The notes: generated from the sequence alone by a model not told the origin. A stretch of 64,000 nucleotides of DNA from Allolobophora icterica (GCA_963556255.1 OY744606.1:1940673-2004672); one strand, 5' to 3'; counted from the stretch's first letter, positions 34,744-46,766 are shown. Program-made: numbers and translations.

Positions 34744-35149
34744 TGTAAAGAAAATACCATTGTGGTTGAACACTTGGCACAATGACGGCAGAAAGGAATG
34801 GTCAGTAATATGGGTGCTAGACAAAAAGTCCCAAGATAAAAAGTTCCAGAATAAAATATCACTAGAAAGGAAGTATCTATAGAGTCCTGGGTCCATTAAT
34901 TCTTTACTTCATGGATAATTTCATTGGGGGTCTACGAGGATACCAAAGGTTAGACCCAAGATTCCGCGTTCGTCTGTGGAACCAATGTGAGTGGGTGTTG
35001 AATAAGCTGCCACGGAGTAATAATGTCGCTGAAGGCTGGCATATAATGCGTTTAACAATGCCGTTGATATTGCTCACCCGACGGTCATAAACCTGACACA
35101 AAAGCGTCAGATGGAGTAGCATTCCAAGTTAATCTTCCTACGCCAAATG

Positions 35150-35507
35150 ATTTTGGGTCAGCCGGGACACCACGTAAGAAGAAGAAATACCAATATATTT
35201 CAACATCAATGCAGCACGCTTCACCATGGTCATGAACAGTTACCCAAGCGATTGACAATTAAAGAATGCACCAAGGAAGCTGCAGAGAATGACAGGGAGG
35301 AGAAACGACTCGAAGTTGGCGCAGTTTGAAGTAGTAGGCGCGTGGCAGCTCATGGGCATGTTCAGAGAAGGAAAGTTTCTGGTTCAAAATGATGGCAAGG
35401 TCACGAACAGAAGAAGAAAAGCTGATGGAGGGGAATTTAACGGCAAGAGAGGCCAAGTCAAACCATACATGTTGCGTCGTCGAAGGGTTGAGACCAGTGA
35501 TAGGCAA
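35150..35507 (-). mobile_element. L2/CR1-like LINE reverse-transcriptase fragment
   Basis: The minus-strand frame 35259-35507 includes SVRDLAIILNQKLSFSEHAH, then YYFKLRQLRVV. This is the reverse-transcriptase C-terminal signature (VRDLGVxLDxxLSFxxHV...YFxLRxLR) of L2/CR1 LINEs. It is broken beyond that. Confidence 0.75.
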
Positions 35508-35650
35508 ATGTTAACTAAAAGCTTGCTAACTTTTAGTTAAACTTAAATTTTTAAATTAAGGATGAAGTTTAATTTTAAGAAAAATAGTTTAGTTAACAGT
35601 TAAAACCAAAGTTTAACTATTTTTTTTAGTTATTAACAGCATAGCAGTGA
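35494..35650. mobile_element. Decayed hAT element related to 10811-11359
   Basis: It starts CAGTGATAGGCAAATGTTAACTAAAAG and is filled with AGTTAAACT motifs. The right end (TAACAGCATAGCAGTGACTG) has lost the matching terminus. Confidence 0.5.
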
Positions 35651-36339
35651 CTGAAGAGCGAGCAGGATGCAAGAAGAGAGCCTAGATCAACCGTGAAGAG
35701 AATATAGAGGACCAAGAACAGAGACTTGGGAGAGACCAAAAGGAGCAGGAAACCAGAGGGAACGAGTGGAACCAAAGATAGCAGAAGAGGACCGATAGTA
35801 GTTATGATGATAATAATATCAATAATAATAATACTCCTTACCTCACCTTAAAATTTCATAGCATATCTAACCTCACATGATCTTTCCTTACGTTACGTTA
35901 CCATTACTTTCCCTCACACGATCTTACTTCTGCTTTACCGTACAGCACACCACGAAGTACAGTCCTAGAGAGACCACTGCACTTTCCTAGCACAGCTTTA
36001 TCTTCGTTCATTTGAAATTTATTTCTTTTGAGATAGACCGCCTCATCTTTGCCGCATCTGAAATCGATTGTTCCGTGTCGGATTCTAAAGCGGAATCGTT
36101 CTAAAAAGAATCGCCGTCGCATTTCAGACCGTCTCCTCTCGATGCCATATGTCGGAACATCGATTGGAGCAGGTCTTAAGAACAGCTGATCTGTAGTAAT
36201 TGGATGGAAAGATGGACGGCCGGCTGTTTAGCGATGGACAAGACAAACAATGCGACTGGATCGCGCAGCGCCCGGAAAATTGCACTGAGCGCCGAATTAG
36301 ACGGACCTATTCCGAAGATGTTTTATGGTGCACGGAGGG

Positions 36340-37090
36340 TAAAACAATGAGGATGAAGAGGAAGAGTAGGTGGAAGAGGAAGAGTAGGTGGAAGACGAAG
36401 AGGAAGAAGACGAGGAGGGAGACGGGGAACAGAAAGAATAAGAGGAAGAAGAGGAAGAGAATGAAGAAGATTACACTCCGGATGAAGAGAAGAATTGGAA
36501 GGAGAATAGGAGGAGCAGCAGAGGAGGAGAATGAGGATGGGCGGAACAAGAAGTAGACAAAGTGGAGTATCAGAAGAAAATGGATTAGGAAAAGGATGAA
36601 CCGGAAGAAGAGTAGAGGAATATGAGGAGGAATACAAAGAAGAGGAGAAGGAAGACAAGGAGAAGAAGAGGATGATGAAACGAAAGAGCCAGATGTGGGT
36701 GCGTTTTTCTCCTACATCCTGAAGTGTATCGGAGACGGCATGAAACCAAATACAGTGTTAGGCTCAACGACGCGAAAGAACAAACCATTGACGGATGAGA
36801 GAGAGAAAAACAGAGGGAGAGACAGAGACAGATAGAGACAAAGGAGAGAGACAGACAGACAGAGACAGACAGATGAACAGAGAGAGACAGAGAGAGAGAA
36901 GGAGACATAGAGAGACAGAGAGAGAAACAGAGACAGAAACAGAGACATAGACAGCCAGAAAAAATACAGATACAGAGATAGGGACAAAATAAACAGAGGC
37001 AGACTGAGAGAGAGACAGTGTGACAGAGAGACAGAGATAGAGACAGACAGAGAGAGAACATAACAGAAAACAAAGAACAAGATGAAGAGC
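36340..37090. repeat. Purine-rich tract, GGAAGA then GACAGA
   Basis: 36340-36680 is AGGAAGAAG-rich, and 36790-37080 is degenerate GAGACAGA. The preceding 35651-36339 has no supported gene. Confidence 0.85.
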
Positions 37091-37339
37091 ACACGATCAA
37101 AAAACGAAGAAAACAGGACGAGCAAAAAGAAGAATGATCGATGAAAAATTTGAGGACAATGAATCGATGATCATCAAATGGATGGAGATGATGGAGAAGA
37201 TGAGATGGAGAAGATGATTGGAGAAGATGATTGCCAAGCAGCAATTGACTGCCAGACAAGAGTCGCAAAGGGTCAGATGATGGCAATGATTAGAACTGAT
37301 TAATGCCTCTTTGAATGCTCTGACGAGTCTAACCATTGG

Positions 37340-37525
37340 CAATTCATTCTTTCTCTCATTCAATCATTCAATCATTCATTCATTCAATCATTCAATCATT
37401 CATTCATTCAATCATTCAGTTCATTCATTCATTCACTCAGTCAGTCAGTCATTCGTTCGTTCATTCATGCATTCATTCGGTAGTTAAGTCATTCATTCAT
37501 TAATTCGTTCGTTCCTTCATTCATT
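37340..37525. repeat. (ATTC)n imperfect microsatellite
   Basis: Repeated CATTCATTCAATCATT units. Confidence 0.9.
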
Positions 37526-38300
37526 CGTTCATGAAGAATTGGTTGGATGGATATAGGATAATTGAATATAGACATTGAGAAATTGATGCGTGTGGAGTTG
37601 AACCGGAAGTAGTCGACGGGACGTGTTGCTTTTAACTTTTCGAACAAGTTTTTTTAGTAATTTTCAATTTTTTAACAATCGTTGAATTTCTTACATTTTA
37701 GACTTTGTTTACAGTTTTCTTCAGTTTGCTGTCAGGTTTCATTGCTTGCTTCTACTCGTGTTTACTAACGTTGGCTCTGACCCTGTGCACACCTTGTTTA
37801 CACAGCTGACAGGCGGATTCACTAAGTGAGCCTCCATCTATCTCTAGGATTGCGATTTAACTTAGAGATATAAACTTACACGACTGGCACTCTATAGGTT
37901 TTTCTGACGCTGATAAGTCGTCCACCAGTAACTGTTGAAGTCCTTACTCTTTGAACCCAGGTAAAATGTCCCGGATAAAATGTTCCAGACAAAATGTCCC
38001 TAGACAAAATGTCCCTAGACAAAATGTCCCCGTTTGGAAAGTCCCCAGATGATAAGTCCGAGCAGAGAATGATTCCTCCCTAGAAGCGGATGACTGGGTG
38101 CTCCAAATGTCTGTCGGTCTTCAATAAGTGGCATCCACAACACCGGTGTCTAATGCACAAGGCATCAACCGATGGCACACCAAAGACACGTCAGAGAAAC
38201 AGCCTATGGATTATTAGCAATAACCAAATAACGCGAAATGGAGTAATATAAAGTAATTACAATTGTAATTGTAATCGCAAATTTATATAGCGCCACTTCA
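37526..38300. other. No gene; GACAAAATGTCC subrepeats at 37965-38060 and a minus-strand LINE-tail piece near 38138-38185
   Basis: At 37965-38060 the unit (A)GACAAAATGTCCC recurs five or six times with variants. A similar set occurs at 34815-34860. They resemble subterminal repeats of a DNA transposon, like the GGACGATTGGTC units at 53390, but I found no matched ends. Confidence 0.5.
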
Positions 38301-38802
38301 AGAGTGACTTATACGACAGAGTATCGATTGTGCGTGAACGACTCGCCCAAAGTCCTTACACTTTATATTATCCTAGTCTAAGCAGTCCTCCACCTTCTTA
38401 AGCTTCCTCGTCACCAACGAAACCAACCTTAGCAGCTCCTCTGACTCCTCGCTTTGGTCTCCCTGGAAACCAGACTCGGACCTCCACTGGACGTCTCTGG
38501 ACTTGACGCAGCGCTCGATAATAGCCGGTGAAATGCGCCTTGCTATCGAGTAGCGCTTTGGAATTGGAGAGTTCACGATTACGATTACGAATATGCCAAT
38601 ACACCTGTATTTGATACAATAAACCACACCTGTATTTCATATTTCCCTCTTTCCAAAGTTCAGAAGTTCACACATGACCATACAACAGAACATCGATGGC
38701 GCTGAGCAACTGTGAGCGAAGAATTTGCTCAAGGTCCCCCTGCAGGGTAGAGAAGCAAACTGTAGACAAACTGGAATTCAATAATTTAGATTGTGGCTGA
38801 CC

Positions 38803-39015
38803 GTGTCCCGAATTCAATAGCAAATCCGCTTCAACATAGGCTATAACAGCGTGTCTGAAGTTTGGTTTATGAACTCCATTTCTTAAGGAAATAGATTTAG
38901 GGGCACGGTCAGCCACTCTGAAATCTATTTTCGCCAAGAAATGGAGTTCATAAACTACACTTCAAATATGCTGTACATGTTGAAGCGGATTTTGCTATTG
39001 GATTCAGGGCATGGC
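38803..39015. repeat. Imperfect inverted repeat, ~75-bp arms
   Basis: The left arm 38803-38885 (GAATTCAATAGCAAATCCGC...ATGAACTCCATTTCTT) is inverted at 38938-39015. The spacer contains a second copy of GGCTGACCGTG in inverted sense. It could be a hairpin MITE, and it abuts the LINE end that follows. Confidence 0.7.
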
Positions 39016-39392
39016 CTTAAGAACAGCACCCTCGTGCGCAACTGCCTCACTGGGTCTGCTCCGTCTTACCTAATGAATTTCTGTACCCCGGTTTCTTCCC
39101 TGCCTGAGAGGGCCTCCTTGCGATCCTCGGCCCGTGGCCTTATGGTTGTTCCGCGTATGCACTCTTCTACGGCCCAATCCAGGAGCTTTGCCTGTGTGGG
39201 TCCTTCAGTCTGGAAGTCTTCCCCAAACCATCCGCCAAGAGCTTCTTGTCCGCTCTCCTCTTCAGTTCCGTAGACGCTTGAAAACCTTTCTTTTTGCCGG
39301 TTTTGGCAGTGATGCGGGTCGAGAGCGCCGCTGATTTGAGTGGCGCTATATAAATGTTCAATTACAATTACAATTACAATTACAATTACAAT
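39016..39392 (+). mobile_element. L2-like LINE 3' end with (ATTACA)n tail
   Basis: Frames read CLTGSAPSYLMNFCTPVS, LRSSARGLMVVPRM and then, after a shift, LPQTIRQELLVRSPLQFRR and LKTFLFA. This is the standard C-terminus of L2/CR1 reverse-transcriptase proteins. The 3' end GAGTGGCGCTATATAAATG plus a short ATTACA tandem tail is typical of L2-type elements. The frameshift marks it as dead. Confidence 0.85.
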
Positions 39393-39944
39393 GGTAGCCG
39401 ATTGGTTAGAGCCTTCTGTAATTGTTATTGTAATTGTAATTATCACAATTTCTATAGCATCGTCACTCGTCAGTAGTGAACTACTTCTAGAATAGGCCCT
39501 ACTTTACAATATTATCTGTCGACGCAGTTACTTATAAGAGTTGATGCTATGAGTTACATTACATAGTCATGGATCAAGCTAGTATACCTAGTAGTATCAG
39601 ACGATTAAACGCTTTTAGCAATTATTTATAGCCAGCGATGGATTCGTTTAAAAGGTGTCTAACTGATTCTACTTTATAACTTTTGATTCGGTCAATCTTT
39701 CAAAGTAATGATTCAAAAGTTTCTGCTATCAATGCATGTTGTACGAAAATAATAATAATTGTAACTGAAATTACGACAATTTATATTGCATAATCATTAG
39801 AAAGCTACTTCTAGGATGCTTTACACCGTCAACTCTCAGCGCAAATGCTAAGAATTACATAGTTAGTAGCTATATTTTAAATTTGGCTTAAACAGGAAGA
39901 GTTTTGGCCTTCGGGATTGATGCTGGAAGGCTGTTCCATAGCGC

Positions 39945-40075
39945 CCGGGGTTCGAGCCTCCTTCCTTTAAGACGGTTACTGTGTAGGAACCTTCAGCAAG
40001 TCCTTAACTCGTAATTGCTCAGCGCCATCGATTGATGCTTGGTCACTAAATAGTGGCGCTTAATAAATGCAGGGA
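39945..40075 (+). mobile_element. SINE family 1, 5'-truncated copy
   Basis: It starts at the B box (GGGGTTCGAGCC) and matches 4676-4799 through GACGGTTAC(C/T)GTGTA, CTCAGCGCCAT and CTTAATAAATGCA. Confidence 0.8.
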
Positions 40076-40159
40076 TGATTGAAAGCGAGGTGGATTCAGT
40101 GACACGGCTGTTCGAAACTTCGTGCTTCTTCTGCGATTGTGCGCCAGCATTATGTAACA

Positions 40160-40790
40160 CCACACAAGGACCCACACATACACACACGTACATCGTACAA
40201 GGATATATACACACAAGGACACACAGAGACACCCACACACATATACGCAGAGACAACGTGCATGATTTCGCATAATTACGCAAGCATATTTCTAAGACAT
40301 ACACATTCACATACCAACATACAACTAGGCACACATAAACAAACATAGACAGACATAGGCAAACACAGAACCACGACGACACATACAACGAAGCGACGCA
40401 CGCCCGTCCAGATGGTCTTTAAAGGCTCTCCATAGAAATGGCACGATATAAACACGCACACATACACATGGATGGACACGTGCATTTACACAAACACACA
40501 CGTACATCGACATGAACACATACAAATTCATCGAAACAGACCCATACGATGGACACACATATAATCCACACGGACATGCGCATTCATCCACACGTACACA
40601 CACATACATCAACACGTACGCACATACATCCACACGGACACACACATACATCCAAACGGACACACACAGTCCTCCAAACGGACAGAAACATAGACATGGA
40701 CACACACACATACATCCACACGCACGCACACACACACGGAGATCCATCCACACATACAAACACATACATACGCACGGATGGACATACACA
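40160..40790. repeat. Degenerate (ACACATAC)n tract
   Basis: CACACATACA-like units mixed with unique sequence. Many Cys/Val and Thr/His frames through it are artefacts. Confidence 0.85.
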
Positions 40791-41239
40791 TACATCGAAC
40801 GACCAATGTATCGAAGCCTGTGCGTATTGAAGCAGGGACAGACTCTCGTCTTTTCATCTCGATATCTCGCCAAACACGACCACGACTCAGTCTTCACCGA
40901 CTTCGCTCTCTATCCGGTAGCACTCTGTATACATCTCCAGTGCAACGACTGCAGTTTCGAGCCCACTGAGGTGACTCGATCGTAGGGAAGTTTATGGAGT
41001 AGCGCGATGGGTCCTTAATACACAACAATTCAGGTTCAGAGTCTACTGAGAGTTCTCTTTAGCAAACAACCAGGATAAGTAGTTAGCACACAACATTCTG
41101 GAGCCTAAGACTCAGAAGTACTGACCCAGCGCACGCGAAAAATGTACAGGAAATAAAAATAATAGAAACAAATAAATAGGAAACAAGTAGAGAAAATAAT
41201 TTGGACGAAGAGTTGGTAGGTGTTGGATGCGATCGGACA

Positions 41240-41333
41240 ATGGCATTCGTCCTAAGGATGCTTCTGGCGGCTGCTGAAACAAGAGATGCGACGACGGCTT
41301 TGACTCTGCTGACGATGGCTCTGGTCGTATCAC
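41240..41333 (+). CDS. Candidate exon 1 (signal peptide) of the nicotinic receptor gene
   Basis: An ATG opens 31 codons plus one base. The encoded N-terminus begins MAFVLRMLLAAAE and reaches a hydrophobic stretch, TALTLLTMALVVS. The exon ends at C|GTGAGT, a consensus splice donor. The intron phase (one base left over) is exactly what exon 2 at 48026 needs, since that exon starts with the last two bases of a codon. Receptor genes of this family usually carry the signal peptide on a separate first exon ending in this phase. A 6.7 kb intron would follow. The hydrophobic core starts about 18 residues in, which is long for a signal peptide. The link is therefore an inference and another first exon is possible. 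Confidence 0.42.
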
Positions 41334-41539
41334 GTGAGTTGCTAGTTGTGAGTTTTCTAAGTTAAAATCCGATGCTATGTCTGAGAGAGATATATATACG
41401 ATGATAACTGATGATGGATGTGATTTTGTAATCATCGATATATTATCATCATTGTCGTAATCGTCGTCGTCGTCATCATCATCGAGCATACATGCATGCA
41501 TAGGCCTACATACAGTCATACGTAATTTTGTTCATCTGT

Positions 41540-41981
41540 CTGTCTTAATGTCTGTCTGCCTTTCTGTCTGGATGTCTGGCCGACTGTCTGTCTGCCTTTC
41601 TCTCTGTCTAACCGGCTGTCTGTCTTTCTATCCGCATATTTGCCTTACTTCCTGTCTATCCGTCTGTCTGCCTGTTTCTATTAATCACCCATTCCTCTCA
41701 GCTTCTTACTTTCTTCTCACCCAGATCTCACTTCTCCCTTCATCTCTTTTACTCGTGTTGCAGTTTGGCAGGCAGGTTAACATGCAGGCAAACAGGCAGC
41801 CAGGCAGACAAAGAAGGCATACATGCAACAGACAGACAGACAGACAGAGAGACAAAGGGACAGACAAAGAGACAGACAGACATATATATAGAAACAAAGG
41901 AAGACACACATGGACACAGACAGACAGTTAGACAGACAGGCAGATGTAAATAAACGAAGACCTACTCTACAGACAGACAGT

Positions 41982-42012
<31 letters not shown>

Positions 42013-42030
42013 GCAGACAGACAGACATAT
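41540..42030. repeat. (CTGT)n and (GACA)n arms
   Basis: TGTC-rich sequence at 41540-41670 and GACA-rich at 41770-42030 are reverse-complementary in composition and could fold back on each other. Confidence 0.8.
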
Positions 42031-42319
42031 AAACAGACTACACATACTGGACGTGCTGTCAGTGAAGAGTAGGTATGGATAGGATTACAGGGTGAGGATC
42101 TAAGGCAACGGATGTAAGGATTCCTGGTCCGTGCGAGATCCTCAGATAAGCGACAAAGAAGTGATATATGAGAGGCTCAGAAACATCGACGAACAAAGGC
42201 TGATGATAATTTCAAGCGTAACAGATTCACGCACTAAGCCTCGGAGACAAATGATCCAAGTACGTGAGGATGATGGTGGAAGCTGTGTCGAGTATGACAA
42301 TGAAATTTTGATTAACATC

Positions 42320-42340
42320 ACATTCCCATCATCATCATCG

Positions 42341-42426
<86 letters not shown>

Positions 42427-42473
42427 GTTATCATCATCATCGTTATCATCATCATCATCATCATCATCATCAT

Positions 42474-42542
<69 letters not shown>

Positions 42543-42565
42543 TATCATTATCATTATCATCGTCC
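42320..42565. repeat. (ATC)n microsatellite
   Basis: About 80 ATC triplets with rare GTT and ATA variants. It lies directly upstream of a hAT element. Confidence 0.97.
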
Positions 42566-42598
42566 CTCGATTATCTTGTCGCAACTGTGCTTCCAATC

Positions 42599-44103
42599 CA
42601 GTGTGATTCTCCTTACAGATTTTATTTTAGTTACAGTTATAGTTAATGGTTTTTCATTTTAGTTATAGTTACAGTTATAGTTAGCATCATTTTTTAGTTA
42701 TAGTTAAAGTTATAGTTATTGGACTTTAATTTTAGTTAATTTTAGTTAGTACATAGTTACAACTGGCCCCAATGGCGCTCCGCCTGGTCCCTCTGGAGTC
42801 ATCGATTAATTATCTCAGAACATTTTAGGCAGTTTTTCATCTCCTCCCCTTGTCAACAACTGTCAAACATTCAAGGGTCCATAAAAAATTATGTCAAAGA
42901 AAATTACCTCGCTCTCAGAATTTTTCTATGACTCTAACAAATGCAAGAAACTGAAATTGCCGAAAAAACAAAATGTTGTTATTCAGATTTGAATTTTATA
43001 CTTAATGGTTAAAGTACATGAGGCAGGACAAACGAAGAAATCCTAAAGATGGTAGAAGAACAAAGATCCCTGATAGGTACTATACGCGGAGGAAATGGAT
43101 CGGGCACATACTAAGGAGCTACAACCTACTAAAAGACATCCTTGAGGGAAGAATGGAGGGGAAGAAGGCGCAAGGAAGACAGAGAACAATGCTACTGGAC
43201 TGGATGATGACAGAAGAGGGATACAGTGGACTGAAAAGGGAGGCACAGAATCGAGAAAGATGGCGTCATTGGTCATACGAACCTGCCCAAGGGCAGAGAA
43301 CATAAAGAAGAACATAAAGAAGAAGGTTACAGTACATGTGGAATCACTGTCTGTCACAGATATTTAATGGATTTTTTTCCATTCAAAATACAATCTCGTT
43401 TTCTTTTAAATGTGCATTCAATTTGATTTTTATTATGAACATTTCTAATTTGAACATGAACATGATAACTTTTTTATAATATTCCTTTTAACATAGAAAA
43501 TTAAAATCAAAACAAGTTTCTCACTCTTGAATATTAACAATCGAAAAAAAATTATCTTTCCATCAAAAAGAAACTCGAAATATTAGATTTTCGAAAAGAA
43601 CCCAGGATATTCGAAAAGAGAATATGCAGCACATTTTCTCATTTTAGCTGGGAACAATAAACAGGACAATTTAAAACGAAGAAAATATCGCGTTTGATTA
43701 AGTTACAAACAAAAATGAAATAGATCACTCATAAAGACTTTCCGAATCTATGGTTGCTTTTTGATTAAATTATTGCTGACCTCAATCTGTCTTGAACCCC
43801 CCACCCCCACCCTGTCAAGAATTGTCAAACTTTTCAAATCCCTCCCGCCCCATTTTGTTGATATAATTAATGGACGACTCCATGGGTAATTTAAAGATTT
43901 GCTCTTTTTCACGTTCTTATGTTTATCGATATTGCACTTTTATTTCATTAACGAAAATACCGATGAATTTTCGTTAGTGTTATTTTCGTTATAGTTATAG
44001 TTATAGTTAATGATATTTTTAGTTATAGTTAACGTTAACGAAATCAGTTTTTGTTCGTTAACGAACATTTTCGTTATCGTTAACGTTAACGAGAATCACA
44101 CTG
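42599..44103. mobile_element. hAT element, 1.5 kb, with nested LINE fragment
   Basis: The ends are CAGTGTGATTCTC and its inverse GAGAATCACACTG. They are flanked by an 8-bp duplication with one mismatch (TTCCAATC at 42591-42598, TTCCAATT at 44104-44111). Subterminal sequence is AGTTATAGTTA-rich on the left and GTTAACGTTAACGA-rich on the right. No transposase is recognisable. A LINE-derived segment sits at about 43018-43320. Confidence 0.9.
43018..43322 (+). pseudogene. LINE reverse-transcriptase C-terminal fragment inside the hAT element
   Basis: A 95-residue frame reads [20 protein letters not shown], then [20 protein letters not shown] and [14 protein letters not shown]. This is the familiar LINE endonuclease-reverse transcriptase tail (WIGHILR...EGRIEGKRxRGRQR...LDW...AEDRxxWR). 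It has no start or upstream RT domain here, so it is a 5'-truncated insertion. It ends in a duplicated ACATAAAGAAGA. Confidence 0.8.
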
Positions 44104-44124
44104 TTCCAATTCTCATTCCTTCGT

Positions 44125-44235
44125 TCCTTCCTCTGCCTCTCTCTGTCTCTCTGTCACTCTCACTGTCTTTCTCTGTCTCTGTCTGTGTCTCTGTCTGTAT
44201 CTGTCTCTCTCTTTCTCTCTGTCTTTCTATCTCTC

Positions 44236-44278
<43 letters not shown>

Positions 44279-44359
44279 CATGTATCTCTCTGTCTCTCTC
44301 CGTATCCGTCTCTCTGTCTCTCTCTATCCCTCTCTATCTCTCTACCCTCTCTCTACCCT

Positions 44360-44437
<78 letters not shown>

Positions 44438-44575
44438 CTGTGTCTGCGTCTGTGTCTCTCTTTGTCTCTCTCTGTCTCTGTCTTTGTCTCTCTCTGTCTC
44501 TCTGTCTCTGTCTCTATCTCTCTGTCTCTGTCTCTGTCCCTGTCTCTGTCTGTCTGTCTCTCTCTTCGATCCTAA
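44125..44575. repeat. (TC)n/(TCTG)n microsatellite
   Basis: TC and TCTG units, with a pure TC block at 44360-44433. Confidence 0.97.
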
Positions 44576-44778
44576 TGTGTTTCTTCCCTGCGGCGGTATC
44601 TCTCCGATGTCTCCTGCCATTAGGATTAATTGCGATCGTCGGAAAGACAGATTGTAGGGAAAATGCAAGGGAAAGGATTTTCTAGCGAAGAATTGAAAAG
44701 AAACTAAAAGCACAACTAGAATGGGACACGGTAGTCGATGTTTTCGTCTTCATACATAATATACATACATGCGTACAT

Positions 44779-44779
<1 letters not shown>

Positions 44780-44838
<59 letters not shown>
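44780..44838. repeat. (AT)n microsatellite
   Basis: About 29 TA dinucleotides. Confidence 0.97.
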
Positions 44839-44842
<4 letters not shown>

Positions 44843-45239
44843 TTTGACACATACATTAGGGTGTTCACATCTACTATGGAAAAATTTCATTTCAATTATT
44901 TATTTTTATCCAACCTGCCAGTTGGTAATCCATGGTATAGAAACTCTACTGCCAACTCTTTGTAAGATACAATAATATTTAGGGTTTGCACAAACCAGTT
45001 GAAGTTCTGTCAAAGTAGGTTTTTCAAATATTTTCATGAAATATTTGTAAATCATGACTTCATAACGATAACAATGGTGTATCCTCTTACAGCGAGACAT
45101 CCGATATATAATCAGAATCTGAGGTCGGACCTACAATGCCAAAACTTTCAAACTAAAGTTTAGAGGAACGGTCGAAGTAGTTACATCTGAGGTGGCAGCT
45201 ATGCACTTGATATTAGCCATGGAAAAGCTGCTTACATAA

Positions 45240-46056
45240 TTTCAGCAATAGCTTCTACAGGACAACTCCAGCAAGATTTTGAGGAGCTCATCTTAAGTCC
45301 AAGTGCCATTCTCAGAGCACGAATAAAACATCGTGAACTTTTTACTTCAGAAATCAAGGCTTCCTTTGATCTAGTTGTGCCACTTGTTTTGCACTGGGAT
45401 GAAAAAATAATTGACGACTTCTCTGGCCCTGGACGAGAACGGATTGATCGACTTCTAGTTTTGGTTTCAGGAAAGAAAGTGGTAAAGTTACTCGCTGTCC
45501 AGAAACCACAGTGGAACAGTGGTTACCATGTCAAGAGCAGTTGGGGAAATCATGGATGGATGAGTGGGGATTGCGGAATCGCATTAAGGGACTTTGTTTT
45601 GATACCACTGCGTCGAATACTGGACTTAAGGGTGGAGTTTGTATTCGTTTAGAGACCGAGCTTGGCCAAGAACTTCTGAACTTAGTTTGTCGTCATCATG
45701 ATTGTGTCAGAGATTATGCTAGAACAAGTTTTTAGCCTCCATGATGTTTTGCAATCTCCAAACCTGGAACTGTTCGTCCATTTTAAGGACTTCTGGCCAA
45801 GGGTAGACCAAGCTTCACTTTCAACAGCGATGGAGGACGATAGTTGCTCCGTGTTATTGAGTTTGCTGTAAAACAACTTGAGAATTACCAGCCAACAGAC
45901 GATTACGGTGAATTGCTGAAGCTGTCCATTATTTTCTTATATGGCCTTCCTCCGCGTGGAGTAAATTTAAGATATCCAGGAGCTATACATCTTGCTCGCT
46001 GGATGGCTAGGGCCATTTATTCTCTAAAAATGTGGCTATTCCGTAAGCCAATATGA
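45240..46056 (+). pseudogene. Decayed transposon-type gene, family not named
   Basis: Coding similarity runs through at least four frame segments. The first is RARIKHRELFTSEIKASFDL, then VPLVLHWDEK and DRLLVLVSG (to about 45510). After a frameshift come GLCFDTTASNTG and LVCRHH, followed by a shifted VFSLHDVLQSPN and FKDFWPRVDQASLSTAMEDD. The last is VIEFAVKQLENYQP, LPPRGVN and ARWMARAIYSLKMWLFR (to 46056). These motifs recall a large family of uncharacterised, probably transposon-derived proteins in many invertebrate genomes, with an FDTT and CRHH core. At least three frameshifts make this copy non-functional. It lies in the proposed first intron of the receptor gene. Confidence 0.6.
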
Positions 46057-46414
46057 ACATTTGCAAGCAGAGTCAATCGGATCAAAAAAAACTCGTGGAA
46101 TCTCTTACAGTGACAAACTATGAAAACATCTGAAAGATGAATGCCTTTTTTTACTGCGATTTAGATCAAATACGGGTTCCAAAGTCCGCTATCAACTGCA
46201 GCTCCAAGAAACGATCTTGCCTTGCTATGCGCACTGTCGTCATATCATATCATAACAAGAAAGTGGCGATGGCTGCTACAAAGCATTGAATCGCCATTTG
46301 TGGTATCTCTCTGAAGTCTTGGTTCCAATAATAGACGCCGGGGCGAATATTAGATGGAGCACAGCCCTTTTAGTTTTTTTGACAACGAAGTCACAGTTGA
46401 AGAAAGGAGATTAT

Positions 46415-46655
46415 TTATTTATTATTTATTTATTTATTCCGGATATTTCTATAGCGCCTCTCGAAGTCAACTACTACTCAGAGGCGCTCCCGACTACAGC
46501 ATTTGATACTGTGCCGGAATTTTCACGCCGAAGCGTCACGATCAATCGCGAGTGAAGGGCTTGCCCAAGGTCCGTACGCAGCGGCTAGAGTGGGATTCGA
46601 ACCTGCAACCCTCAGGTCACAATTAAGGCGCCGAGCTTACCACTGAGCCACCACC
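46415..46655 (-). mobile_element. SINE family 2, second copy
   Basis: Close match to 5512-5740, including the A and B boxes on the minus strand and the TTTATT-rich tail. One difference is the inserted AATTAA in the head. Confidence 0.88.
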
Positions 46656-46659
46656 ATTG

Positions 46660-46766
46660 ATTAATGGTCAATGTGCTATATGTTAACCGTCTCAGAGGAG
46701 GAGGATCGAACCGTCCTCTCCGCGTAACAAGGCGAGCGCTCTAACCAGTTGGCTCTCAAGTCCCAT
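46660..46766 (-). mobile_element. SINE family 1, minus-strand fragment
   Basis: Reads GAGAGCCAACTGGTTAGAGCG and then a B-box-like CGGTTCGATCC on the minus strand. It lies next to the family 2 copy in the same orientation. Confidence 0.7.

Noticed and set aside
36200..36556. 118-residue Lys/Arg/Met-rich frame as a basic nuclear protein
   Set aside because: The body is AGGAAGAAG low-complexity DNA, with no conserved leader or splice signals.
44010..44713. 215- and 166-residue Ser/Leu frames
   Set aside because: Translation of TC/TCTG repeats.
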